64,000 nucleotides of DNA from CAWIMX01 sp963792785 (GTDB lineage Bacteria > Acidobacteriota > Vicinamibacteria > Vicinamibacterales > CAVVIG01): positions 1,054,001 to 1,118,000 of the forward strand of contig CAWBXO010000004.1 of the NCBI GenBank assembly GCA_963792785.1, written 5' to 3'. Below the pieces are notes generated by a model. It did no database searches. It was not told the DNA's origin and worked only from the letters and a program-made list of their open reading frames with translations. A program made the position numbers and the translations under genes. Below are positions 43,778 through 52,464 of the stretch, piece by piece (positions within the stretch are counted from its first letter, which is position 1; each line of letters opens with the position of its first letter).

Positions 43778-43792
43778 TGAGACTCAATCTCA
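43778..43792. promoter_or_regulatory. Fur-like box upstream of FTR1
   Basis: TGAGACTCAATCTCA is a 7-1-7 dyad with one mismatch, close to the Fur pattern TGAtAATnATTaTCA; extended arms read ACTGAGA / TCTCAGT. Located between divergent FTR1 and VWFA genes. Confidence 0.65.
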
Positions 43793-43868
43793 GTATGACT
43801 TGGCGAGTGTACTTCGCGGATATCCGACCAGTCAAGTCGCCAATCCCGTTTGCGGTAAGCTGGGGTGC

Positions 43869-44813
43869 ATGAAGACGTTGCCGCGATGGCTCCCGGCTCT
43901 GGCCGTCCTGCTCTGGCTCCCGGCCACCGCGGGGCCGCACGCGGCCGCCCGGCTCGCGGCGGGCCAGGAGCCGACGTTTCGCGCCGGCACCCAGGTGGTC
44001 TCGCTCTTCGCCACCGTCACCGACCGCGACGGCCGCCTCGTCCCGAGCCTCGAACAGCACGACTTCCAGGTCTTCGACAACAACGAGCTCCAGCCGCTGG
44101 TCTTCTTCGAAGACCAGATCCAGCCCATCACCGTGGTCGTCATGCTCGACACCAGCGGGAGCATGACGGCGTCGATCCCGCTGCTGCGCGCCGCCGCCGA
44201 GCAGTTCCTGATCCGCCTGCTGCCGGACGACCGCGGCGCCGTCGGCGCCTTCAACGACAAGATCGAGTTCGGCGGCGACTTCACGGGCGACCGCGACGGT
44301 CTCGTCGCCGAGCTGAGCGGCCTCGATTACGGCAACGGCACCCGCCTCTGGGACGGCGTGGATGCGAGCCTCGATCGGCTGCAGCACGTGGCGGGCCGGA
44401 AGGTCGTCCTCGTCTTCACCGATGGGGACGACACCGCCAGCAAGACCAGCCAGGGCAAGGTCACGGATCGCGCCCGCGCCGATGAGGTGATGGTGTACGC
44501 GATCGGCCTCGAGAGCGAGATGCTCGACGAGACCGGACGCACGGTGCACACGAGTCCCGACCGCGGCCTGCGACGGCTGGCCGAGGAAACCGGCGGTGGC
44601 TATTTCGAGCTGAAAAAGACCAGCGAGCTGGCGCCCACGTTCACGCGCGTGGCGCAGGAACTGCACAGCCAGTACGTCCTGGGCTTCACGCCGACGCGGC
44701 TCGATGGCAAGGTGCACAAGTTGTCACTGAAGGTCCAACAGGCGGGCATGACCGCGCGGGCGCGTCGAAGCTATGTGGCGGACCCGGATCGCTTCACCAT
44801 CGATCCGCGATAG
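43869..44813 (+). CDS. Secreted VWFA-related protein, acidobacterial type
   Basis: 314 aa. Signal peptide (LPALAVLLWLPATAGPHA), then a beta domain FRAGTQVVSLFATVTDRDGRLVP typical of the acidobacterial VWFA-related family, and a von Willebrand A domain with MIDAS DTSGSM, FTDGDD and a late threonine loop. Such proteins are abundant in Acidobacteria and of unknown role. ATG at 43869 is chosen because it opens the signal peptide. Confidence 0.9.
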   Translation: MKTLPRWLPALAVLLWLPATAGPHAAARLAAGQEPTFRAGTQVVSLFATVTDRDGRLVPSLEQHDFQVFDNNELQPLVFFEDQIQPITVVVMLDTSGSMTASIPLLRAAAEQFLIRLLPDDRGAVGAFNDKIEFGGDFTGDRDGLVAELSGLDYGNGTRLWDGVDASLDRLQHVAGRKVVLVFTDGDDTASKTSQGKVTDRARADEVMVYAIGLESEMLDETGRTVHTSPDRGLRRLAEETGGGYFELKKTSELAPTFTRVAQELHSQYVLGFTPTRLDGKVHKLSLKVQQAGMTARARRSYVADPDRFTIDPR

Positions 44814-44829
44814 GTCCGCCAGCACGGCG

Positions 44830-44922
44830 TCAGGCAAACATCATCACGGCTAGAACCAGAACCAGCATCACACCGACCGCATACTCCGCCGTCGCCGAAA
44901 ATGTCCATTCACGCATCAGCAT
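44830..44922 (-). CDS. Membrane microprotein, 28-30 residues
   Basis: Starts MLMREWTFSATAEYAV and continues as one hydrophobic helix to the stop. AAGGAG lies 8 bases before the second ATG (44914-44916), a textbook spacing, so a 28-residue product is favoured. It stands alone between a convergent VWFA gene and divergent cyaY. It resembles no small subunit I know (not CydX- or CcoQ-like). Confidence 0.6.
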   Translation of the reverse strand: MLMREWTFSATAEYAVGVMLVLVLAVMMFA

Positions 44923-44975
44923 CGCTCCTTCAACTACTGGCTTAGACGCGTGCCGGCGGCCAAAGGTTTAACGCG

Positions 44976-45290
44976 ATGACCGAACAGGAATTCCGTCTGG
45001 AAAGCGATCGCGCCCTCGAGGACGCCCGGCGGGCGCTGCTGCCGCTCGCCGATCGGGTCGATTTCGAGGTTGAACTGGCGCAGGGCGTGCTGAAGCTGGT
45101 ATTCGAAGAGCCCGCTGACGGGACGTTCGTGGTGTCGCCCAACGCCCCCGTGCGGCAGATCTGGGTGTCGGCGATGGCAAAAAGTTACAAACTCGGGTGG
45201 GCGCCGGACCGCCGGGTGTTCGCGCTCGACGGCGAGCCGCTGGCCGCGCTCCTCGAGCGCCTCGCGAACGTATTCCTCTCGCGCGGCTGA
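44976..45290 (+). CDS. cyaY: Frataxin homologue CyaY
   Basis: 104-aa iron-binding modulator of Fe-S assembly. The N-terminal helix carries acidic residues (EQEFRLESDRALEDARR), followed by the sheet VDFEVELAQGVLKLVFE and the family signature VSPNAPVRQIWVSA, then YKLGWAPD and a C-terminal helix. Length equals E. coli CyaY. It is 40 kb from the isc operon and beside an iron permease. Confidence 0.88.
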   Translation: MTEQEFRLESDRALEDARRALLPLADRVDFEVELAQGVLKLVFEEPADGTFVVSPNAPVRQIWVSAMAKSYKLGWAPDRRVFALDGEPLAALLERLANVFLSRG

Positions 45291-45294
45291 CACG

Positions 45295-46299
45295 TCAGCC
45301 CAGAAGGAACCCGTCCGCCAGCGGATCGCCGACTTCGGCGAAGAAGGTGTGCTCCCCGGTGACCCACGCGGCGCCTTCCAGCTCGGGCAGAATGGCCGGC
45401 AGCTCCCCCACCTCCGACCGTCCGGACAGCCGTCCGCTGAACGTCGTCCCGATGAGGCTCTCGTGCACGAAGGGCCGCCCGGGATCGAGCAGGCCCATCG
45501 CATCCACCACGGCCATCACCGCCGCCGTCCCGGTGCCGCACGGCGAGCAATCCACGGCGCCCTCGGCGAACACCGTGACGTTGCGCAGGTCGGCGCGCGC
45601 GTCGTTGGGCGGACCGGTGAAGATCGTGCCGTAGAGTCCGGAGAGGCCCGGCTCCGCGGGATGCACGACGCGCACCACGGCCTCGACGGCCTCGCGAATC
45701 GCGACGCCCATCCGGCGCAGCTCGGGCAGGTGAGACGGGTCGAGCGGCAGGCCGGCGGACTCGGCGTCGACGATCGCATAGAACGCGCCGCCGTAGGCGA
45801 TGTCGGCGCGCAGCAGGCGGCCGTGCACGGTGACGCCCACGCCGGCGGCCAGGACGAACGACGGCACGCCCGTGAACCGCACGCTCGACACGCGGCCGCC
45901 GTCGAGCGTGGCGCGCGCGCGCACCAGACCCGCCGGCGTGTCGTAGACGATGGTGGTCCCGTCCCCGCCGGGCATCACCAGGCCGCGCTCGAGCGCGATC
46001 GTCGTCGCCGCGATGATGCCGTGGCCGCACATCGCCGCATATCCCTGGTTGTGCATGAAGAGCAGGCCGGCGTGCGCGCCCGGCGACACGGGCTCGGTGA
46101 GCACGGCGCCGTACATGTCGGCGTGGCCGCGCGGCTCGAGCATGAGCATCCGACGCACGTCGTCGGCATGCTGCTCCGCCCAGTCGCGCCGCTCGAGCAT
46201 CGTGTGGCCGCGGGGAGAGGGGAATCCGCCCACGACGAGCCGCAGCGGCTCGCCAGCGCAGTGTGCGTCAATCGTGCGAAAGACGCGTGGCGTCGTCAG
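45295..46299 (-). CDS. Proline racemase family protein (likely 4-hydroxyproline 2-epimerase)
   Basis: Two-base epimerase. Both catalytic cysteines are present, in MCGHGI and in DCSPCGTGT, which argues against the dehydratase members, where the second is Thr. The conserved opening TIDAHCAGEPLRLVVGG extends upstream of any ATG, GTG or TTG; the only plausible start is CTG at 46297-46299, 7 bases after the coxB stop. Substrate is not certain: proline or hydroxyproline. Confidence 0.85.
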   Translation of the reverse strand: MTTPRVFRTIDAHCAGEPLRLVVGGFPSPRGHTMLERRDWAEQHADDVRRMLMLEPRGHADMYGAVLTEPVSPGAHAGLLFMHNQGYAAMCGHGIIAATTIALERGLVMPGGDGTTIVYDTPAGLVRARATLDGGRVSSVRFTGVPSFVLAAGVGVTVHGRLLRADIAYGGAFYAIVDAESAGLPLDPSHLPELRRMGVAIREAVEAVVRVVHPAEPGLSGLYGTIFTGPPNDARADLRNVTVFAEGAVDCSPCGTGTAAVMAVVDAMGLLDPGRPFVHESLIGTTFSGRLSGRSEVGELPAILPELEGAAWVTGEHTFFAEVGDPLADGFLLG

Positions 46300-46306
46300 G
46301 TTGCGC

Positions 46307-47089
46307 TCAGGGCTGCTGCACCGGCGCCGGCACCGCTGCCGCAGGCGGCGGCTGGAGGGCCGCCTCTTCTCCGTCGAGGAACGCCTGATAGTCCTGCGCG
46401 GACTGAATGTTGAGGAAGCCGCGCATCCGATAGTGGCCGAGGCCGCACAGCTGCGAACACGTGATGTCGTACTGGCCGATGCGGTTCGGGATGAACCACA
46501 CGGGGATGTCCAGCCCGGGAATCGCGTCCTGCTTCACGCGCATCTCGAAGAGGCCGAAGCTGTGAATCACGTCCATGCTCGTCAGGTGCACGAGCACGGG
46601 GCGATCGACCGGCAGGTTGAGCTGGTTGATTTCGGTGATGTCGTCCTTCGCGTCCGGATCGGTGCGGTCGAGCCCGAGCGGATTCTCCGCGGAGACGAGC
46701 GTGATGTCCGTGCGGCCGAAGCGCCCGTCGCGGCCCGGATAGCGGATGTCCCATTCGAACTGCTTCCCGGTGACGCGCACCACGACGGCCTGGCTCTCGT
46801 CCGGGAGATCGGCCACGCGGTTCGCCCACGCCGGGATGGCGTAGACGACGAGGAGGATGGCCTCGGCCACGACGACGGCGATCTCGACGTACTTGGCGAA
46901 CTTGCCGTGGGCGCCCTCATAGCTGGCGTGCGGGTTGGCGCCGCGACGGAAGCGGAAGAGCACGTAGACGAAATAGATCCCCCAGCCGACGAACAGCACG
47001 GCCATCAGCCAGTGGACCAGGACGATCATCTGGTCGATTTCGGCGGCGTGCGTCGACGCCTCGACCGGCATGCCCAGCAGGTGCAACAT
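46307..47089 (-). CDS. coxB: Cytochrome c oxidase subunit II
   Basis: 260 aa. Two N-terminal helices, then the CuA domain with VIHSFGLFEMRVKQDA and the ligand set CSQLCGLGHYRM (C-x3-C-x3-H-x2-M), so a genuine cytochrome c oxidase rather than quinol oxidase. No heme c domain is fused. The alanine/proline tail ends PVQQP. Last oxidase gene of the minus-strand operon; ATG overlaps the stop upstream by one base. Confidence 0.95.
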   Translation of the reverse strand: MLHLLGMPVEASTHAAEIDQMIVLVHWLMAVLFVGWGIYFVYVLFRFRRGANPHASYEGAHGKFAKYVEIAVVVAEAILLVVYAIPAWANRVADLPDESQAVVVRVTGKQFEWDIRYPGRDGRFGRTDITLVSAENPLGLDRTDPDAKDDITEINQLNLPVDRPVLVHLTSMDVIHSFGLFEMRVKQDAIPGLDIPVWFIPNRIGQYDITCSQLCGLGHYRMRGFLNIQSAQDYQAFLDGEEAALQPPPAAAVPAPVQQP

Positions 47090-47388
47090 TACAGCGTCCC
47101 CTCGGTCGGGCGTCCGCCCGACAGTCGTGCGTAGGCGGCCACGTCGGCCTCTTCCCGCTCACCGGCGATTTTGGCGCGCCGGGCCAGATACACGATGAAG
47201 CTCGCGAAGCCGGCGAGCACGCCGACGACGATCACGAGCATGAACATGATGCCGGCGTTGGTCGCCTGGGCCATCGGCGCGTCGCTGGCGCCGAAGCAGA
47301 CCGGGCAGGCGAACGCGGCGCGCGGCACGCCGAGCATCAGGACAGCGGCCGCGGCCACGGCGGCCAGGCGGCGCGTCAGCATGCTCAT
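47089..47388 (-). CDS. Small secreted-type membrane protein in the oxidase operon
   Basis: 99 aa. Signal peptide (RLAAVAAAAVLMLGVPRAAFA), then CPVCFGASDAPM, one helix (IMFMLVIVVGVLAGFASFIVYL) and an acidic cytoplasmic tail. The CxxC faces the periplasm and could serve copper or redox handling for CuA; that is inference. Overlaps both neighbours by a few bases. Confidence 0.75.
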   Translation of the reverse strand: MSMLTRRLAAVAAAAVLMLGVPRAAFACPVCFGASDAPMAQATNAGIMFMLVIVVGVLAGFASFIVYLARRAKIAGEREEADVAAYARLSGGRPTEGTL

Positions 47389-47585
47389 GACATCCCCCGG
47401 GTCTTCCGCACGAACGCGCGGGCGTAGGCGGCCAGGCCCGCGGCGCCCGCGATCCCCGCCAGGGCGGCGACGAGGTAGCCCGTGCCCTGATCGGCGCGGT
47501 AGTTGGTGCCCGCCCAGCCGGCGCAGAAGATCGCCAGCATCGCCGACACCGTGATGAACAGGACGTGGATGTTTCGCAGCGACAT
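47385..47585 (-). CDS. Small two-helix protein in the oxidase operon
   Basis: 66 aa: helices NIHVLFITVSAMLAIFCAGWAG and GYLVAALAGIAGAAGLAAYARAF. Overlaps the next gene by 4 bases and follows the subunit IV gene by 1 base. Unknown function; probably an oxidase assembly or accessory subunit. Confidence 0.7.
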   Translation of the reverse strand: MSLRNIHVLFITVSAMLAIFCAGWAGTNYRADQGTGYLVAALAGIAGAAGLAAYARAFVRKTRGMS

Positions 47586-47586
47586 G

Positions 47587-47934
47587 TCAGTGCCCTCCCG
47601 CCGGCTCGCTGATCGCCGACGGCAGATGGGTCGGCGTGCCGATGCCGTCGCTGACGGTCAGGAGCGGCAGGAAGATCAAGGCGATGAAGAACACCACCGT
47701 CAGCAGGAGCGACCAGTAGATCCACGGCTTCTCGTGCGTGAGGTGCATGAACACCGCGGCGACCATCGACCCCTTCGTGGCAGCAATCAGCAGCGCCACG
47801 GCGATGGCGAACGGCACGGCCAGGTGGAGGCGGTTCGCCCCCACGGTGAGCACCGTGAACACGAAGAGCGCTCCGCCGATCTTCCAGTAGGTGCCGACGG
47901 ACTTCTTGACGTCGTCGATCGAATGAGAACTCAT
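47587..47934 (-). CDS. ctaF: Cytochrome c oxidase subunit IV (CtaF type)
   Basis: 115 aa, three helices, with the conserved turn VAAVFMHLTHEKPWIYW linking helices 2 and 3. Sits between coxC and the small proteins, as usual for prokaryotic subunit IV. Not catalytic. Confidence 0.85.
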   Translation of the reverse strand: MSSHSIDDVKKSVGTYWKIGGALFVFTVLTVGANRLHLAVPFAIAVALLIAATKGSMVAAVFMHLTHEKPWIYWSLLLTVVFFIALIFLPLLTVSDGIGTPTHLPSAISEPAGGH

Positions 47935-47941
47935 GATGCCT

Positions 47942-48526
47942 CTAGAGGAGGTACAGGATCGGGAAGAGGAAGATCCAGACCAGATCCACGAAGTGCCAGT
48001 AGAGCCCGGTGCACTCGATGCGGTTCGTGAACTGCTCGGGGTTCGTCTTGTAGAGCTTCGCGCCGGGCCCGATGAAATAGAGCATCACGATCATGCCGCC
48101 GATGATGTGGATGCCGTGCAGCCCGGTCAGGGTGAAGTAGATCGCCAGGAACGTGCTGTGGGACGGCGTCTCGCCGTTCGCGAAGTGGTTGGCGTACTCG
48201 AAGTACTTATTGACGAGGAAGACGCCCGCCAGGATGACCGTGAGGATCAGGTACATCCGGTGCTTCGCCCAGTTGCGCATCTTGAGCGACGCCCACGCCA
48301 TCACCATCGTCACCGAGGAGCCGATGAGGATGAACGTGTTGGTCATGCCGAGCCAGATGTTCAGTTCGCCGTGCGGCCACTCCACCGATCCCACGCGCAG
48401 GATGATGTAGGTCGAGAACAGCGCCCCGAAGAGCATCACTTCCGACGCCAGAAACAGCCAGATCCCGAGCTTGCCGTTGTACAGGCCGGAGTCCGGCCGC
48501 GTTTCGACGACGTAGGGGATTTCCAT
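47942..48526 (-). CDS. coxC: Cytochrome c oxidase subunit III
   Basis: 194 aa with five helices (the short bacterial form). LGIWLFLASEVMLFGALF, then LTGLHGIHIIGGM and GLYWHFVDLVWIFLFPILYL, including the glutamate and histidines conserved in subunit III. Starts 3 bases after coxA. Confidence 0.95.
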   Translation of the reverse strand: MEIPYVVETRPDSGLYNGKLGIWLFLASEVMLFGALFSTYIILRVGSVEWPHGELNIWLGMTNTFILIGSSVTMVMAWASLKMRNWAKHRMYLILTVILAGVFLVNKYFEYANHFANGETPSHSTFLAIYFTLTGLHGIHIIGGMIVMLYFIGPGAKLYKTNPEQFTNRIECTGLYWHFVDLVWIFLFPILYLL

Positions 48527-48529
48527 GAT

Positions 48530-50317
48530 TTACGCGTGCTCCGGCTCGAATTGCGGCAAGAAGTCCTTCTTGGCGCCGGGCACGCTGTACTGGTACGGCC
48601 CGCGGTAGACGATCGGCTCGGTCAGGAAGTTGCCGTGTCCGGGGGGCGAGGGCGCCGACCACTCCAGCGTGGTGGCCTCCCACGGGTTCTTGTCGACGAG
48701 CTTGCCCCACTTGATGCTCGCGAAGAAGTTGTAGATGAACGGCAGCTGGGAGAGGCCGAGGCCCCACGCCGCCATGCTGATCACCACGTTCCAGTGCAGC
48801 AGGCTCGCGTTGTGCGCGTACTGCATGCCGCCGTCGTACATCCGGCGGTTCATGCCGCCCAGGCCCTCGATGAACATCGGCATGAAGACGAGGTTGATGC
48901 AGATGAACGACGCCAGCCAGTGAATCTTCCCGAGCGTCTCGTTCATCACGCGGCCCGTCGCCTTCGGGAACCAGTAGTAGATGCCCCCGAACAGCGCGAA
49001 GAGCGTCCCCGGCGCCACCACGTAGTGGAAGTGCCCGATCACGTAGTAGGTGTCGTGCAGGAAGATGTCCGACGGCGCCAGGCCCAGCGGCAGGCCCGTG
49101 AGGCCGCCGATCGCGAACATCGGCAGGAACGACAGCGCGAAGAGCATCGGCGTGTTGAACCGGATCGACGCGCCCCAGAGCGACAGCAGGAACGCGCTCA
49201 GCACGATGACCGACGGGATCGAGATGATCATCGTCGTCACCTGGAAGAATGAGCTCATCGTCGTGCCCATGCCCGTCATGAACATGTGGTGCGCCCACAC
49301 GATGAAGGACATGAAGCCGAGCCAGGTCAACGCGAACACCAGCGTCTTGTAGCCCCAGAGCGGCTTGCGCGTGTTGTTCGCGATGATCTCGCCGACGATG
49401 CCGACCGCCGGGAGAATGAGGACGTAGACCTCGGGGTGCGCGAGGAACCAGAACAGGTGCTGCCACATGAGCGGGTTGCCGCCGCCCGAGTTCTGCAGGA
49501 TCTGGTTGCTGACCACGAGGCCGCTGGGCATGAAGAAGCTCGTGCCCGCGACGCGGTCCATCAGCTGCAGCACGCCGGCCGCTTCGAGCGGAGGGAACGC
49601 GAGGAGCAGCAGGAACGACGTGACCAGCTGCGCCCACACGAAGAACGGCAGCCGCATGTAGGTCAGCCCCTTCGCCCGCAGCTGCACGATCGTCACGATG
49701 AAGTTCACCGAGCCGAGCAGCGACGAGGTGATCAGGAAGACCATGCCGATCAGCCACATCGTCTGGCCGTTGCCGAGCGAGATCACCGAGAGCGGCGCGT
49801 AGGACGTCCAGCCCGACTGCGCCGAGCCGCCCTGCACGAAGAAGCTGCTCAGCATGATCACGCCGCCCGTGAAGTACACCCAGTAGCTCATCATGTTGAG
49901 CTTGGGGAACGCCATGTCGGGCGCGCCGATCTGCAGCGGCATCACGAAGTTGCCGAACCCGCCGACGGCGAGCGGCACGACGCCGAGGAACACCATGATC
50001 GTCCCGTGCATCGCGCCGAGCTGGTTGTAGAACTCCGGCAGCATGATCCCGCCGGGGGCCTTGTCCTGACCGAACAGGTTCCCGATGAGCGGAATCGGCG
50101 AGCCCGGATACGCGAGCTGCCACCGCATGATCATCATCAGCGTGAAGCCGAAGAGCAGGAACAGCAGGGCGGTGACCGCGTACTGGATCCCGATGACCTT
50201 GTGATCGACGGAGAAAACGTACTTCCGCCAGAAACCCAGCTCGTGATGGGCGTGCTCGGCATGCCCATGCCCGGCATGCCCGTGCGCCGCGGTCCCGACC
50301 GTGGTCGAGTTATCCAA
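48530..50317 (-). CDS. coxA: Cytochrome c oxidase subunit I
   Basis: Catalytic heme-copper subunit, 595 aa, 12 helices. CuB and cross-linked tyrosine in HPEVYVLILP (with the D-channel glutamate, A1 type), CuB histidines in WAHHMF, and both heme ligands in HDTYYVIGHFHY. The first ~28 residues are histidine-rich (HGHAGHGHAEHAHHE), which may help copper loading. It is the first gene of the operon; ctaA/ctaB for heme A lie 3 kb away on the plus strand. Confidence 0.97.
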   Translation of the reverse strand: MDNSTTVGTAAHGHAGHGHAEHAHHELGFWRKYVFSVDHKVIGIQYAVTALLFLLFGFTLMMIMRWQLAYPGSPIPLIGNLFGQDKAPGGIMLPEFYNQLGAMHGTIMVFLGVVPLAVGGFGNFVMPLQIGAPDMAFPKLNMMSYWVYFTGGVIMLSSFFVQGGSAQSGWTSYAPLSVISLGNGQTMWLIGMVFLITSSLLGSVNFIVTIVQLRAKGLTYMRLPFFVWAQLVTSFLLLLAFPPLEAAGVLQLMDRVAGTSFFMPSGLVVSNQILQNSGGGNPLMWQHLFWFLAHPEVYVLILPAVGIVGEIIANNTRKPLWGYKTLVFALTWLGFMSFIVWAHHMFMTGMGTTMSSFFQVTTMIISIPSVIVLSAFLLSLWGASIRFNTPMLFALSFLPMFAIGGLTGLPLGLAPSDIFLHDTYYVIGHFHYVVAPGTLFALFGGIYYWFPKATGRVMNETLGKIHWLASFICINLVFMPMFIEGLGGMNRRMYDGGMQYAHNASLLHWNVVISMAAWGLGLSQLPFIYNFFASIKWGKLVDKNPWEATTLEWSAPSPPGHGNFLTEPIVYRGPYQYSVPGAKKDFLPQFEPEHA

Positions 50318-50436
50318 CGCCCGACTCCTTCAAAAATAGGCGTGTGAAGAAACAACAGAAAGACGTGTGTAGCCGGAGATTGTATGCAGAAATCACAAGC
50401 GGCGCAACCGGCTCGGAACACGCGTAATATCGCGCC

Positions 50437-50943
50437 ATGAGCGACGCGCCGCCGCCCCGGCCCCGGCGATCCTGGGTCCCCATCGCCCTGGCCGTTCTGG
50501 GCGCCCTCCTCCTCGTCGCCGCCGCCGCCGTCGGCGGCAGCGCCTACTGGGTGTCGCGCCATATTCACTCCCAGGAGAGCTCCTCGGCCGACGCCGCCGC
50601 CACGCTCGCCGCCGCCCGCGCCCGCTTCGCGGGCCAGCCGCCCGCCGTCAGCCTCGAGGACGGACGCCCCGTCGTCACCCGGGAGCCCGTCCCCGGCGGC
50701 CCCACGCCGATCGGGACCCTTCACGTGCTCGCCTTCGACGCCGACACCGAGCGCCTCGTCCGCGTCGAGATCCCAGGCTGGGCGCTGCGCCTCATGGGGC
50801 GAGGCGACGTTCAGGTGCGCGACGTCAACGGACTGGAGCTGCCCGGCCGCATCCGCCTCCAGGATATCGAGCGCCGCGGCCCGGGCCTCGTCCTCGACAC
50901 GACGACGCCGGACGGATCGCAGGTCCTGATCTGGACCGACTAG
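50437..50943 (+). CDS. Single-helix anchored hypothetical protein
   Basis: 168 aa. Proline-rich cytoplasmic start, one helix (VPIALAVLGALLLVAAAAVGG), then a periplasmic domain with a beta-rich second half (TPIGTLHVLAFDADTERLVRVEIPGW). I do not recognise it. It diverges from coxA with a ~119-base spacer and ends 1 base before the convergent MscS stop. Confidence 0.65.
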   Translation: MSDAPPPRPRRSWVPIALAVLGALLLVAAAAVGGSAYWVSRHIHSQESSSADAAATLAAARARFAGQPPAVSLEDGRPVVTREPVPGGPTPIGTLHVLAFDADTERLVRVEIPGWALRLMGRGDVQVRDVNGLELPGRIRLQDIERRGPGLVLDTTTPDGSQVLIWTD

Positions 50944-50944
50944 C

Positions 50945-52378
50945 TTAGCGGGAAGGGACGCGGAGGAACTGGCGGACGCGGGCGAGGAAGGTCTTCGGCG
51001 CCTCGGGCGCGGCGGCCGCCGGCCCGTCAGCGTCGCGCACCGCCGACAGTTCCGCGGACCGGGCGGCCACGGCGCCAGCCAGACGCTCGAGCGCGGCCGG
51101 GTGCGCCAGGATCGTGCGGCGAAAGGCGTCCGCCGTGATCTCCACGGCCTCGCAGTCGTCGGCGGCCGCCGTCACCGTCGCCGTGCGCGGCTCGCCCGTC
51201 AGCAGGGACATCTCGCCGAACACCATCCCGGGCACGAGCCGCCGCACCTCGCGCGCGCCGTGCGGCGTGGCGACCGTCACGACGGCCTCGCCGGCGAGCA
51301 CCACGAACAGCGACGCGCCCGCCTCGCCCTGGCGCACGATGGCCTCGCCGCGATCGAACGCGACACGCCGGGCCGACTGCGCGAGCTCGGCGCGCTGATC
51401 CGGGTCGAGCGGCTCGAAGACGTCCACGCGATCCAGCACGTCGGCGACAGTGCGCTCGTCGGCGCCGGCGCCGGCCGGCCCGCGCATCAGCACACGGATC
51501 GGGAACGGAATCGTGATGTCGGCGCGGCGGAAGGCGTAGTAGATCAGCGACCGCACGCGGTCGCGGACCTGATCGTCGACGGCGAAGTGGCGCGTCCACA
51601 CCCGCACGCGGTACGTGATGCTCGAGGAGGAGAAATCGCCGAGGAGCACCGTGGGCGGGTGCGACGCCGACAGCAGTGGCTCGCCCGCGAGCGCGTTCAG
51701 GATGACGCGCTTCACGCGGTTGGGCGGCGCGGCGTATTCGGCGCCGACCTCGACCTCGAGGCGCACCTCATCGGTCGGCTCCGAGTAGTTCGTGATCCGA
51801 TCGCGCGCCAGCATGCTGTTCGGCACCACGACGAGGTTGCCGGCCTTCGTCCGGATCTTGGTCGCGCGCCACGTGATCTCGCTCACCAGGCCGTCGTCGC
51901 CGGCCACGTTGACCCAGTGCCCCACCTTGAACGGCTTTTCCACCTGGATGGCGAGGCCGGCGAAGAGGTTGCCGAGCGTGTCCTGCAGCGCGAGGCCGAC
52001 GACGACCGCGCCGACGGCGGTCGTCGTGAGGAGCCGCTCGCCCAGCACGATCGTGGCGGCGAGGCCGAAGAGGCCGATGACGATCGCGTCCTGCACGATG
52101 TTCGGGAAGCGATCGGGCACGCGGTCCGCCCGCCAGGGGTTGATGACGATCGCGACGATGCCGTTGAGCACCCCGTAGAGCGCGAAGAGCGGCGCGATGG
52201 TCGTCATCTGCGCGCGGACGTCCGGCGAGACGGGCGCGTACGCGGCAAGCGCGGCGAGCACCGCCGTCACGGCGAAGGTCACCGCGGACGTGGTGAGCTT
52301 CCCGCGCACCTGCCGGTTTCCCGTCGCCGCGAGCGCGGCGGCCGACAGGAGGAAGAGGACGGAGCCGGTGATCAGCAG
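50945..52378 (-). CDS. MscS-type mechanosensitive channel with cyclic-nucleotide-binding domain
   Basis: About 477 aa. N-terminal helices, pore and MscS core (ALQDTLGNLFAGLAIQVEKPFKVGHWV, VVPNSMLARDRITNYS), then a C-terminal cNMP domain (GEAGASLFVVLAGEAVV, GEMSLLTGEPRTATV with the phosphate-binding arginine). It could be gated by a cyclic nucleotide. No ATG, GTG or TTG precedes the first helix in frame; CTG at 52376-52378 is proposed, GTG at 52307-52309 is the conservative start. A start further upstream would run into the tRNA terminator. Confidence 0.85.
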   Translation of the reverse strand: MLITGSVLFLLSAAALAATGNRQVRGKLTTSAVTFAVTAVLAALAAYAPVSPDVRAQMTTIAPLFALYGVLNGIVAIVINPWRADRVPDRFPNIVQDAIVIGLFGLAATIVLGERLLTTTAVGAVVVGLALQDTLGNLFAGLAIQVEKPFKVGHWVNVAGDDGLVSEITWRATKIRTKAGNLVVVPNSMLARDRITNYSEPTDEVRLEVEVGAEYAAPPNRVKRVILNALAGEPLLSASHPPTVLLGDFSSSSITYRVRVWTRHFAVDDQVRDRVRSLIYYAFRRADITIPFPIRVLMRGPAGAGADERTVADVLDRVDVFEPLDPDQRAELAQSARRVAFDRGEAIVRQGEAGASLFVVLAGEAVVTVATPHGAREVRRLVPGMVFGEMSLLTGEPRTATVTAAADDCEAVEITADAFRRTILAHPAALERLAGAVAARSAELSAVRDADGPAAAAPEAPKTFLARVRQFLRVPSR

Positions 52379-52410
52379 ATGAGGCCTCGTGTCGCTGGCG
52401 CGCTCGCACG

Positions 52411-52437
52411 AAAAAAGCCCCGGACGGAGCCGGGGCT
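52411..52437 (-). terminator. Intrinsic terminator of the tRNA-Glu transcript
   Basis: AGCCCCGG, loop CTCCGT, CCGGGGCT, then six T on the minus strand, 28 bases after the tRNA 3' end. Confidence 0.92.
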
Positions 52438-52464
52438 GTGATCGGGAGGAAGATCTATGAGTCC

